A DNA stretch of 33,848 nt from Clostridia bacterium (lineage in GTDB: Bacteria > Bacillota > Clostridia > Oscillospirales > Acutalibacteraceae), in contig JAFXCQ010000026.1 of the NCBI GenBank assembly GCA_017521425.1, positions 1 to 33,848 on the forward strand, in the 5' to 3' direction. The notes below the pieces were generated by a model. It was not told the origin of the DNA and did not search any database. It saw nothing but the letters and a program-made list of their open reading frames with translations. Positions within the stretch are counted from its first letter, which is position 1; the number at the start of each line of letters is the position of its first letter. This document shows, one piece after another, positions 8,849 to 16,241 of this stretch. The position numbers and the translations under genes were made by a program.

Positions 8849-9781
8849 TTATTTTTCATAATTTATTTTTGTAAGTAATGCAATACCTGCCGCATTATCA
8901 GAGGAAAATTCTGGCTCTGCAAAAAAGGCAGAATATCTTGCCTTTATAATATCTTTAATAATGGTGTTAGACATAACACCGCCGGCAAAAACAAGTGGTA
9001 ATTCGCCATATTTTTTAAAAATATCACTTACCATTGATGATAATGTTTCTGCGATGTAACAAAACAGAAATTTTGCAACATTTTCTTGCGATTCGCCATC
9101 CTGAAGCATTTTAAGGCATTTATTCTCAAGACCTGAAAGAGAACAATCACCATCATATAATTTGATTTTCATTTTATAAGTCTTATCACTTTTTAGAGCT
9201 AACTGCTCTAATTCTCTACCACAAGGGAATTTAAGCCCTATTTTAACACCTATCCTGTCGACTGCCTGGCCTGCTTTTAAATCGTTTGAAGAACTGATTG
9301 GTGTTACCTTCAAATTACCATTATCATTTTCACAAAGAACTGCATCTGTTGTGCCACCTGACACGTGAAATGCTATAAATTTTTCATTTAATAAAGCTAA
9401 TTTATTTGCGGAATATAGTGCCGCAACAATATGACCTTGTTGATGTGAAAATTTAAAGTTTGGTACATTTAAAACAGTTGATAAAGACGAAGCAAAGCTT
9501 TCACCAACCAAAAAACACGGCATATACGAACCCTTTTCAGTTGTTGGCGCAAAAGAAACGCCAACCGCTTCTATCTTATCATTATTTATGTTTTCAAATA
9601 ATTCGTTTAAAAGCTCGGGGTATGCTTTTGTATGATGAAAAACTGCATCACTCTGTCTTAACCCTCTTTCACCTGACTTTACAGGTAAAAGGCGTTTTTT
9701 CTGTAAAACCTTACAATTCTCATCACACAAAGCAACTGAAGTTGTGTAGTTACTTGTATCTATACCTAAAAACAAACTCAT
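8849..9781 (-). CDS. TsaD/Kae1-like ASKHA-fold protein (TsaD paralogue)
   Basis: A 310-residue relative of TsaD, the enzyme that transfers threonylcarbamoyl to tRNA A37. Features shared with TsaD are the start LFLGIDTSNYTTSVAL, the HQQGH motif supplying two metal-ligand histidines, AGQAVDRIGVKIGLKFPCG, AGGVMSN, and the late Asp in SSDNAAGIAL. Differences are SGGTTDAVL where TsaD usually has SGGHTQL, and a shorter length than the ~340 residues of TsaD. These point to a paralogue rather than the essential TsaD. It overlaps the nusB stop by one base (TAATG), so translation is coupled. Older annotations call such proteins O-sialoglycoprotein endopeptidase; that activity is not supported. Exact function unknown. 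Confidence 0.8.
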   Translation of the reverse strand: MSLFLGIDTSNYTTSVALCDENCKVLQKKRLLPVKSGERGLRQSDAVFHHTKAYPELLNELFENINNDKIEAVGVSFAPTTEKGSYMPCFLVGESFASSLSTVLNVPNFKFSHQQGHIVAALYSANKLALLNEKFIAFHVSGGTTDAVLCENDNGNLKVTPISSSNDLKAGQAVDRIGVKIGLKFPCGRELEQLALKSDKTYKMKIKLYDGDCSLSGLENKCLKMLQDGESQENVAKFLFCYIAETLSSMVSDIFKKYGELPLVFAGGVMSNTIIKDIIKARYSAFFAEPEFSSDNAAGIALLTKINYEK

Positions 9782-10179
9782 TATTTTATCTTTTTAACAA
9801 TTGTTGATAAAACGCCGTTTATGTATGACGCATCTTCTTCACTACCGAAAGTTTTAGCAATTTCAACCGCCTCATTAACACTTACACTCGCAGGTACATC
9901 TTCATTAAAGAGAATTTCTGCAACTGCAAGACGCAAAACTGCAAGTGAAACTTTTGGAAGTCTTTGCAAACTCCAGTTAACAAGACTTTCCTCGATTGTT
10001 TCATCAATCTTCTCAAGATTTTCCTCAATAATATTTAAAAGTGAACCTGCAAAACCATTGATTTTTACTAATTCACATTCTTGTGCACCATCAATTATCT
10101 CTTGAAAACTTGCACCTTCATTGAAGCTTTTTTCAAAAACAACCGCAAATGCCTGTTCTCTCGCTTCGTGTCTTGTCAT
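9781..10179 (-). CDS. nusB: Transcription antitermination protein NusB
   Basis: NusB pairs with NusE (S10) and binds boxA RNA to promote antitermination of rRNA operons. The 132-residue all-helical protein starts TRHEAREQAFAVVFEKSFN and ends with the family's SVNEAVEIAKTFGSEEDASYINGVLS region. The ATG at 10179 is preferred over the GTG at 10185 because GAGG stands seven bases upstream. It is the first gene of the eleven-gene minus-strand operon, directly behind a strong promoter. Confidence 0.95.
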   Translation of the reverse strand: MTRHEAREQAFAVVFEKSFNEGASFQEIIDGAQECELVKINGFAGSLLNIIEENLEKIDETIEESLVNWSLQRLPKVSLAVLRLAVAEILFNEDVPASVSVNEAVEIAKTFGSEEDASYINGVLSTIVKKIK

Positions 10180-10211
10180 AACCACACCTCATTTATTTTT
10201 TCTAATGTTGT

Positions 10212-10240
10212 ATTATACCATATTAAAATACTTTTATCAA
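10212..10240 (-). promoter_or_regulatory. Sigma-A promoter for the nusB-recN operon
   Basis: On the minus strand TTGATA (10235-10240), a 17-base spacer and TATAAT (10212-10217) with a TG one base before it. This is a near-consensus extended -10 promoter about 30 bases before the nusB start. All downstream genes to position 17 are same-strand with gaps of at most 21 bases. Confidence 0.85.
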
Positions 10241-10272
10241 TATTTTGTGATTGATTTTTGCATAAAAATACA

Positions 10273-10302
10273 TAAAAAATGAGCAAGGCTTTCACCTTGC
10301 TC
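10273..10302 (-). terminator. Rho-independent terminator of the Thr-rich membrane protein gene
   Basis: An eight-base-pair stem (GAGCAAGG / CCTTGCTC, 10281-10288 and 10295-10302) with a six-base loop is followed on the minus strand by ATTTTTT. It lies just past the stop at 10313 and separates that gene from the nusB promoter. Confidence 0.85.
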
Positions 10303-10312
10303 AAGTTAAATC

Positions 10313-11539
10313 TTAATAAACGAAATCTGTATAAACCGCAGTATCTGTTACAGTACCTGTTGCAGTCTGACCTGGCATTATAGCAAAACCTAAAACTGCT
10401 AAATCGTAAGTAACAACACAATCATATTGAACTGTTTGTGTAACTGAAACCACCTTGCCTGTTTTTGGCATATAAGTAATTTCCAAAGTACAATCGTGAT
10501 ATAAAAGATTTACATCAGTAATAGATGTAAGCATACCCTGACGAGCAACAAGTTTTTCTTTAATATCTTCTTTATCAACAACCGGGAACATAGAACTTGT
10601 ATAGCTTTCCGGGTTCTTCTGGTCCGCCGGAGTAACTGCAGGGTTTTCTTCATTACGAAGAACTATTGTAATTTTTGTTGAACCATCAGATTGCGCTGTT
10701 TTTTCAACCTTTCTGATTGCTTCTGAAGCATATTTATCAGAAAGAAGACAAGCATAATCGCCATTTTCAATTAAGAAGAGTGACATATCGGAAAATTTTG
10801 CAGAAACAATAGGAGCTGCTTCAGCATCACCCTGACTGATAAAGTAACCCGGATAATTCTTTTCAACACTACCTAAAACAAGTTTTGCTTTGTCATCTTT
10901 ATCCATTGTTCTGTACTGAACTTTTGTGAAACCAGGTTTAATTGCATTTGCTGTATTAACAACCTTTTTGTATGTATTAAGAACCGCCTTTTTCTCTTTA
11001 ATCATCGCAGGAGAATCTGTTAAAGGTTCTGTTGTTGTAGGTTTTGTAGTTGTAGTAGTACTTGTTTCATCTGAAGAAGCAGAAGAAGTTGTTGTTTCAG
11101 GTACTTTTTCAGTAGTTGTAATATTTTGCGTCTGAGTAGTCGGTGCTTGAGTTGTCGGCGCCTGAGTTGTCCCCTGAATATCAATACTTGCAGATGTTGT
11201 ATCTGGTTGAATAATCTGTTGAATAACATCCTGAATATTATTGTTACCATTGTTGCTATTATTGTTCTGAGAATTAAGGTTTGCAGAAATCGCTGCAGCT
11301 CTTGACCTTAACGCACCAGGAATAGCAGTAAGTCTTAAAATACTCGAAGAAAACATTGTGAACACCAAGCTGCATACAAATAAAACAACAAGTGCTTTAA
11401 ATAAACCTGATGATGTGAAACCTTTTACAGCAGCCTCAAATGCCGCCTTTTCTTCCGGTGACTGAACTTTCTTTTCCTTCACCTTTTTCTCTTTTTTCAC
11501 TTTAGGTGCTTTTTCTTTTTTGATTTTATCTTTTTTCAT
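10313..11539 (-). CDS. Lys-rich, single-pass membrane protein with Thr-rich stalk
   Basis: A 408-residue protein I do not recognise. The N-terminal ~30 residues are very Lys-rich and probably cytoplasmic. One hydrophobic segment at about 47-65 (LFKALVVLFVCSLVFTMF) would be the membrane anchor. An Asn/Gln-rich and then Thr/Ser/Pro-rich linker (about 85-170, TTQAPTTQ-type repeats) follows, typical of wall-spanning stalks. The rest (about 175-408) is a putative extracellular domain of unknown fold ending in DFVY. The ATG at 11539 is preferred to the GTG at 11560, since AAAGGGG lies before it. The gene is monocistronic, with a terminator at its end and an inverted repeat in its leader. Confidence 0.8.
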   Translation of the reverse strand: MKKDKIKKEKAPKVKKEKKVKEKKVQSPEEKAAFEAAVKGFTSSGLFKALVVLFVCSLVFTMFSSSILRLTAIPGALRSRAAAISANLNSQNNNSNNGNNNIQDVIQQIIQPDTTSASIDIQGTTQAPTTQAPTTQTQNITTTEKVPETTTSSASSDETSTTTTTKPTTTEPLTDSPAMIKEKKAVLNTYKKVVNTANAIKPGFTKVQYRTMDKDDKAKLVLGSVEKNYPGYFISQGDAEAAPIVSAKFSDMSLFLIENGDYACLLSDKYASEAIRKVEKTAQSDGSTKITIVLRNEENPAVTPADQKNPESYTSSMFPVVDKEDIKEKLVARQGMLTSITDVNLLYHDCTLEITYMPKTGKVVSVTQTVQYDCVVTYDLAVLGFAIMPGQTATGTVTDTAVYTDFVY

Positions 11540-11560
11540 AAAAAGTTTAACCCCTTTCAC

Positions 11561-11588
11561 TCAGGTAGAATGTGACAAAACTACCTGA
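11561..11588 (-). promoter_or_regulatory. Inverted repeat in the leader of the Thr-rich protein gene
   Basis: TCAGGTAG (11561-11568) and CTACCTGA (11581-11588) form a perfect eight-base inverted repeat with a 12-base spacer, 22 bases before the ATG at 11539. It could be an operator or an RNA hairpin near the ribosome binding site. There is no T-run, so a terminator is unlikely. Confidence 0.5.
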
Positions 11589-11723
11589 AGGCTACACAAT
11601 ATAATTCATCTTATTTTACACAATTTTTCACAAAATGTCAACACAAACTTTGCATTATTATATATATTATTGTTTTTGTATAAAATACCCAAAGAATTTC
11701 TCATAATTTAGCAATAATAAACA

Positions 11724-11752
11724 TTGAAAGAAAGTGTAAAAATTTGTATAAT
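11724..11752 (+). promoter_or_regulatory. Sigma-A promoter for the ceramidase-like gene
   Basis: TTGAAA (11724-11729), a 17-base spacer and TATAAT (11747-11752). Transcription would begin near 11759, leaving a leader of about 60 bases before the ATG at 11820, with AGGAG nine bases upstream of it. Confidence 0.75.
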
Positions 11753-11819
11753 ATAATGGTAAGATTGTGTAACTATGTATTGTTTCACAGTCATATCTAA
11801 AACGAAGGAGATATCTCTT

Positions 11820-13694
11820 ATGAAAAAAAGCAAAATGACAAAAGTACTTGCTCTTGTTCTTGCTCTCACTCTTGTTTTTTCAAGTTTTGGTGCAGTTACC
11901 GCAAGTGCAGCTTCCATCGCAGCACCAACAACTCTTGCTGCCGGTGAAGGAAATATTTTAGTAAGCTTTCTTGACACACTTTTAAGAATTGTGTTTGACT
12001 GGTTTGCAAACCTCTTCCCTAACGGACCTGGTTTCACCCAGAAAGAAGATGGCAATACAGATGTTGAAGAATTTTATGCTGGTACTACTGGCAGATTCAA
12101 CACAACACCAGACGCTAATGCTCAATGGCATTTAGGTTATGCTAACGCAAGTCTTATTCCTGACGATGTTACAAATGGTGAGTATTACATTGGTGGCTAT
12201 ATCGCTCCTGAAAACGCATTTACAAATGTAGTTGAAGGCGTTATTGATGATATGATGGTAAGATGCATCGCTCTTAAAGACGGTGTTACAGGCGAAACAG
12301 TTTTATTTGGTACTATTGACTGTATCGGTATTACAAATGGTGATATACGCGACATTCGTGCAATGCTTAAAGATTTCGCTACACAGAACAATATAGTTGC
12401 AATCAACATTGCTTCTACACACTGTCACAGTTGTCTTGACACAGAAGGTCTCTGGACTAACAACCTTGTAAAGCTCCTTACAAACGGTATCAGCAGTGGT
12501 ACACAAAACGGTAATGAATTGCAACAAGGTACTAACCCGAAATATATGGCTTTCCTTAAAGAAAAGGTTGCTGGCGCTTTAAAGGCTGCTTACAACGATA
12601 TGAAGCCAGGTACTCTTACATTCGCTCAGAAAGATATCGGTGAAGAGTATTTCAACAATAAAAACAGACCTACATCTGATACAATAATGTCACAGCTCAA
12701 CAGATTTGTATTTACTCCTGATGACAAGAGTGCTCGTCCTACAATGATAATTAACATTGCGGCTCACCCCGACGTTGCAGGTCTCCCTACATCTTCAAAC
12801 TCTGGTAGAGAAATTTCTGGTGACTATGTTTACTACTGTGGCGAATTACTCAACAAAGCTGGTTATAACTTTATGTTCTTCAACGGCGCTATTGCCGGTA
12901 TTTATATGAGCCGTGGAATTACTGGTGACGGCGTTGATACACCTAAGAGATATCACGAATCAATGAGATATGGTCACGAAATTGCAAGACTTGCTCTTGC
13001 TTTGACATTAACAGAAGAAGAAATCAAAGCAGACCCACTCCTTAACTGTGCAGATGAAATTGCTCAATATGATATCGGTGAAGTTGGTGGCAAGAGAACT
13101 GATTATACTCTCTGGTACAAAAAATACACTTACAAAACTGCTGTTGATAATAACGGTCAACAATACGAACAAATTTCTGCAATAAACAGTTGGCAACCAG
13201 TTACTGAAACAGTTGTTGAACCTTACCTCAACTTAGCAATCAAGAGAGTTGAAGTTATTGTTTCAAATGACCTTATTCAAGCTGTTGGTAAACTCAATAT
13301 GGCTAACTATGATGTATTTGAAAGTAAAGATGTAAATGGTAAAAAGCTTTATACAACATTTACTGAAATTGGTTACATTGAATTTGGTAGCAAGTTCAGA
13401 GCGGTTATGCTCCCTGGTGAAATCTGCCAAGACCTTATTGTTGGTGGTTCATCAGTAAGAATGGGTGTTACAGGCGAGCCATTCACACACAGTCTTGTTT
13501 GCGATATTTTCGGAAACGGAACAATGTGCTTCGGTCTTATGAATGACGCTATTGGTTATGTTGTTCCTGATAACGACTACACAATGGGTGACCCTGCAAA
13601 CCACTACCACGAGCTTATTTCTCTTGGTCAGTATGTTGCTTCTGGACTTATGGATGGTCTTGAAGAACTCAAAGCTGAAATTGATGCAAGATAA
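11820..13694 (+). CDS. Secreted neutral ceramidase-like hydrolase
   Basis: A 624-residue protein with a signal peptide (KK start, hydrophobic core LALVLALTLVFSSFGAV, likely cut after TASA near residue 30). The body resembles neutral/alkaline ceramidases, zinc amidases that cut the N-acyl bond of ceramides. The supporting residues are the His-x-His pair in ASTHCHS (His201, His203), His316 in INIAAHPDV, SGDYVYY near 333-339, Glu534 in LPGE, and Tyr580/Tyr587 in IGYVVPDNDY, which match the order of zinc and catalytic residues in that family. The usual Gly-rich HTHSGPGG loop is altered to HCHSCLDTEG, so substrate may differ. The ATG at 11820 follows GAAGGAGA. A hairpin at 13714-13750 ends the gene. 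Confidence 0.68.
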   Translation: MKKSKMTKVLALVLALTLVFSSFGAVTASAASIAAPTTLAAGEGNILVSFLDTLLRIVFDWFANLFPNGPGFTQKEDGNTDVEEFYAGTTGRFNTTPDANAQWHLGYANASLIPDDVTNGEYYIGGYIAPENAFTNVVEGVIDDMMVRCIALKDGVTGETVLFGTIDCIGITNGDIRDIRAMLKDFATQNNIVAINIASTHCHSCLDTEGLWTNNLVKLLTNGISSGTQNGNELQQGTNPKYMAFLKEKVAGALKAAYNDMKPGTLTFAQKDIGEEYFNNKNRPTSDTIMSQLNRFVFTPDDKSARPTMIINIAAHPDVAGLPTSSNSGREISGDYVYYCGELLNKAGYNFMFFNGAIAGIYMSRGITGDGVDTPKRYHESMRYGHEIARLALALTLTEEEIKADPLLNCADEIAQYDIGEVGGKRTDYTLWYKKYTYKTAVDNNGQQYEQISAINSWQPVTETVVEPYLNLAIKRVEVIVSNDLIQAVGKLNMANYDVFESKDVNGKKLYTTFTEIGYIEFGSKFRAVMLPGEICQDLIVGGSSVRMGVTGEPFTHSLVCDIFGNGTMCFGLMNDAIGYVVPDNDYTMGDPANHYHELISLGQYVASGLMDGLEELKAEIDAR

Positions 13695-13713
13695 TTTATA
13701 AAAAATAAAAGCT

Positions 13714-13750
13714 AATTGGTACAATCGTATTAAATGATTGTACCAATTTT
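13714..13750 (+). terminator. Hairpin terminator after the ceramidase-like gene
   Basis: A 13-base-pair perfect stem (13714-13726 with 13736-13748), nine-base loop, followed by a short T run. It ends just before the Shine-Dalgarno of the next gene, so it could also act as an operator or attenuator for that gene. Confidence 0.6.
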
Positions 13751-13769
13751 GATGAATGGAGTTGTTTTT

Positions 13770-14714
13770 ATGTTAAAAGTCGGTGTTGTAGGTGTTGGTG
13801 GCATAAGCGGTGCCCACATTCCTGCGTGGGAAGAAATTAAAGAAGTAGAATTGGTTGCTCTTTGTGATATTCGTCAGGAGCGACTTGACCAATACCCTAA
13901 AAAACGTCATTATAATGATTTTAAAGAAATGCTTGAAAAGGAAGACCTTGATATTCTTGATATCTGTCTCCCTACCTATCTCCACGCAGATTATGCTATA
14001 ATGGCAATGGAGAAAGGTATAAATGTAATTTGTGAAAAACCTATTTCATTAAAGGAAGAAGATGTCGAAAGAGTTTACTCAACTGCTAAAAAGAACAATG
14101 TTAAATTTATGATTGCTCAGGTTTTAAGATTCTGGCCTGAATACGAATTATTAAAAGAGATTTTTGATACAGAAAAATATGGTAAGCTTCTTTCAGGTAC
14201 AATGACTCGTCTTGGTTGCTACCCAAAATGGAGTTGGGACGGTTGGATGATGGATGAAAAAAGAAGTGGTCTTACACCATTCGATTTACACATTCACGAC
14301 CTTGACTTTATGGTTTATGCTTTTGGTGCTCCTAAAAAAGTTGCACACCAATACCGTTCAAAAAGACCAGACCAGGATTTTATTAGTGTTACTTATGATT
14401 TCGGTGACTTTTCAATCAACTCAGAAGCATCATGGTATGCAACAAGCTACCCTTTCACTGCAGAATTCCGCTTCCAGTTTGAAGATGCTTTAGTTTCAAA
14501 CGAAAATGGTAAAATGCAGATTTTCTTAAGAGATGGTAAAATTGACCTTTCAGCAGAAGCTGAGGGCGATACAGGTGATATTAACTTACCAAAGAGTGAC
14601 GCGTATGCAAATGAAATTAAATACTTCCTTGACTGCGTTATGAATGACAAGGATGTTGAGAAAGTTAAGAGTGACGAACTTCTTAGTGTGCTTAAGATTT
14701 TGAATAGCCTTTGA
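13770..14714 (+). CDS. Gfo/Idh/MocA family NAD(P)-dependent oxidoreductase
   Basis: A 314-residue dehydrogenase. The N-terminal Rossmann fold begins VGVVGVGGISGAHIPAW, and the family's conserved Glu-Lys-Pro appears in NVICEKPIS near residue 93, where the Lys positions the substrate hydroxyl. The C-terminal Gfo/Idh/MocA domain carries the LTPFDLHIHDLDFMVYAFG segment with catalytic-site His and Asp. Members oxidise sugars, inositols or amino sugars; the substrate is unknown. The ATG at 13770 follows GGAG by eight bases, rejecting the upstream ATG at 13734. It is followed at once by a heptad repeat and a terminator. Confidence 0.88.
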   Translation: MLKVGVVGVGGISGAHIPAWEEIKEVELVALCDIRQERLDQYPKKRHYNDFKEMLEKEDLDILDICLPTYLHADYAIMAMEKGINVICEKPISLKEEDVERVYSTAKKNNVKFMIAQVLRFWPEYELLKEIFDTEKYGKLLSGTMTRLGCYPKWSWDGWMMDEKRSGLTPFDLHIHDLDFMVYAFGAPKKVAHQYRSKRPDQDFISVTYDFGDFSINSEASWYATSYPFTAEFRFQFEDALVSNENGKMQIFLRDGKIDLSAEAEGDTGDINLPKSDAYANEIKYFLDCVMNDKDVEKVKSDELLSVLKILNSL

Positions 14715-14719
14715 GTTTA

Positions 14720-14778
14720 GGGACTAGGAATCAAAGGGACCAGGGACCAGAAACTAGGAATCAGAAAACAGGAAACAG
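14720..14778 (+). repeat. Heptanucleotide repeat after the oxidoreductase stop
   Basis: Eight seven-base units in register apart from one extra AA at 14734-14735: GGGACTA, GGAATCA, GGGACCA twice, GAAACTA, GGAATCA, GAAAACA and GGAAACA. The array starts five bases after the stop codon. Its last two units form the 5' arm of the terminator that follows. Confidence 0.8.
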
Positions 14779-14806
14779 CGGCAATTACCTCTGTTTCCTG
14801 TTTTGG
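14765..14806 (+). terminator. Terminator built on the heptad repeat
   Basis: A perfect 14-base-pair stem (14765-14778 with 14791-14804), 12-base loop, ending in TTTT. The 5' arm is made of the last heptad units. The A-rich 5' side lets it work on both strands. Confidence 0.8.
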
Positions 14807-14897
14807 ATTTATTTAAACTTTACTTCTTACTTATTCACTATTACTTCAATCACAGAAACATCTTCTGATTGTCCGTTGATTATCTTTCTGTCTTACC

Positions 14898-15503
14898 TTA
14901 AATGTCTAACGCCCTTTTCAATTGACCTTTTACTATAAAAAGATACATTAAATTTAACATTAGTATTGCAATCATAGAAAACATAAGAAACGCTGTATCA
15001 AATGTAACAATTCGTTCTACACTTTTTGCGATAAAAATGCCACAAATTGTTGCAATTGAGCACGAAATAACCGAACTTTTTTTATTTTTCTTTATTGAAC
15101 AAATCATTATATGTCTTACAAGTAAAAACAAGATTATTTTTATAACTTGTAAAAAAAGCAGCACAATAAAGAAGTTAAATAAAGAATCAGTAAAAACAGA
15201 TGAGAAATATACCTCAAAAGCAAGAGCATAGCAAATTGATATTATTCCTATATTCCTATCTAGATTCTTTTTTAATAAATCTTTGAATAGAACCGCTAAA
15301 ACAAAAATAACAACAGAAACTACAATTAAAAACAACAAAATTGCACTTTCAATCAAATTGTTAAATTCTGCAAAGCCGGAAATAAACACCATTGAAATAA
15401 AACAAGCAAAACCAATAATAAAATAAGTAAAATAATAAGGTGTTTCTTGAGTTTTAGACAAATATTCTTGTAATTGCTCTTTGTTATATTTAACTTTATT
15501 CAT
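14898..15503 (-). CDS. Small multi-pass membrane protein of unknown function
   Basis: A 201-residue protein with about six hydrophobic segments: near residues 24-44, 50-70, 85-102, 108-130, 145-160 and 170-192. The short N-terminus is charged and predicted cytoplasmic, and the last ~10 residues are basic. No catalytic motif or known family is recognised. The ATG at 15503 has AGGTG eight bases upstream. It is 17 bases downstream of the araD stop on the same strand, so it may be co-transcribed with araAD, but nothing links it to arabinose use. Confidence 0.75.
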   Translation of the reverse strand: MNKVKYNKEQLQEYLSKTQETPYYFTYFIIGFACFISMVFISGFAEFNNLIESAILLFLIVVSVVIFVLAVLFKDLLKKNLDRNIGIISICYALAFEVYFSSVFTDSLFNFFIVLLFLQVIKIILFLLVRHIMICSIKKNKKSSVISCSIATICGIFIAKSVERIVTFDTAFLMFSMIAILMLNLMYLFIVKGQLKRALDI

Positions 15504-15517
15504 AAACTACACACCTA

Positions 15518-15544
15518 CTGTTATTCCCTGGTCTCTGATTGCCC
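15518..15544 (-). repeat. Heptad repeat forming the end of araD
   Basis: On the minus strand GCAATCA, GAGACCA and GGGAATA run in one seven-base register through the last codons and TAA stop of araD. Units are near-identical to those at 14720-14778 and 1-37. Confidence 0.75.
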
Positions 15545-16231
15545 ATAATACGCATTAGCACCGTGTTTTCTTAAATAGTGCTTATTGAGTAAATTCTGGC
15601 TTATTCTTGCGACGTCAGGGTTTATAAGAAGTGTATTGAAATTCATATTTGCTACTTCTTCTAAAACTACCGCGTTATGCACTGCGTTAAAACAGTCTGT
15701 TCCCCATGAAAAAGGTCCGTGATTTTTTACGAGTACACCGGGAATATCGTCAGGGTTTAATTCTCTGTTAGAAAATGTTTCAACAATTACATTTCCTGTT
15801 TCTGCTTCGTACTCACCTTTTATTTCTGCACCTGTCATTTCTCTTGTACAAGGAATTTCACCATAGAAATAATCTGAATGAGTTGTACCGAGTGGCATAA
15901 TGCCCTTACCTGCCTGCGCAAATGATGTTGCCATTCTTGAGTGTGTATGCACAATACCACCGATATTTTTAAAATTTCTATAAAGCACCAAATGAGTTGG
16001 TGTGTCGCTTGATGGGTTTTTATCACCCTCAACCACCTTACCTGTTTTTAAATCAACAACAACCATATCATCTGCTGTCATAGTGTCATATTCAACACCA
16101 GAGGGTTTTATAACAACAAGATTTTTTTCTCTGTCAACCCCTGAAACATTTCCCCAAGTAAAAGTAACTAAATTATATTTGGGTAAAAGCATATTTGCTT
16201 CATACACTTGTTTTTTTAATTCTTCTAACAT
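15521..16231 (-). CDS. araD: L-ribulose-5-phosphate 4-epimerase
   Basis: Class II aldolase-like zinc enzyme converting L-ribulose 5-phosphate to D-xylulose 5-phosphate, feeding arabinose carbon into the pentose phosphate pathway. Active-site residues fall at the E. coli positions: Asp76 (SSDTPTH), His95 and His97 (GGIVHTHSR), and His171 (VKNHGPF). The family normally ends at YYGQ, residue 231 here. This protein continues with SETRE, encoded by a heptad repeat. The ATG at 16231 follows AAGGTG; an upstream in-frame start at 16261 lies inside araA. It follows araA by ten bases. No ribulokinase gene is adjacent. Confidence 0.95.
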   Translation of the reverse strand: MLEELKKQVYEANMLLPKYNLVTFTWGNVSGVDREKNLVVIKPSGVEYDTMTADDMVVVDLKTGKVVEGDKNPSSDTPTHLVLYRNFKNIGGIVHTHSRMATSFAQAGKGIMPLGTTHSDYFYGEIPCTREMTGAEIKGEYEAETGNVIVETFSNRELNPDDIPGVLVKNHGPFSWGTDCFNAVHNAVVLEEVANMNFNTLLINPDVARISQNLLNKHYLRKHGANAYYGQSETRE

Positions 16232-16241
16232 TTTTATCACC

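Noticed and set aside
14827-14892. A 21-codon minus-strand fragment ending SEDVSVIEVIVNK that looks protein-like
   Set aside because: It has no start codon and an in-frame stop just upstream. It may be the tail of a lost gene, but nothing else supports it.
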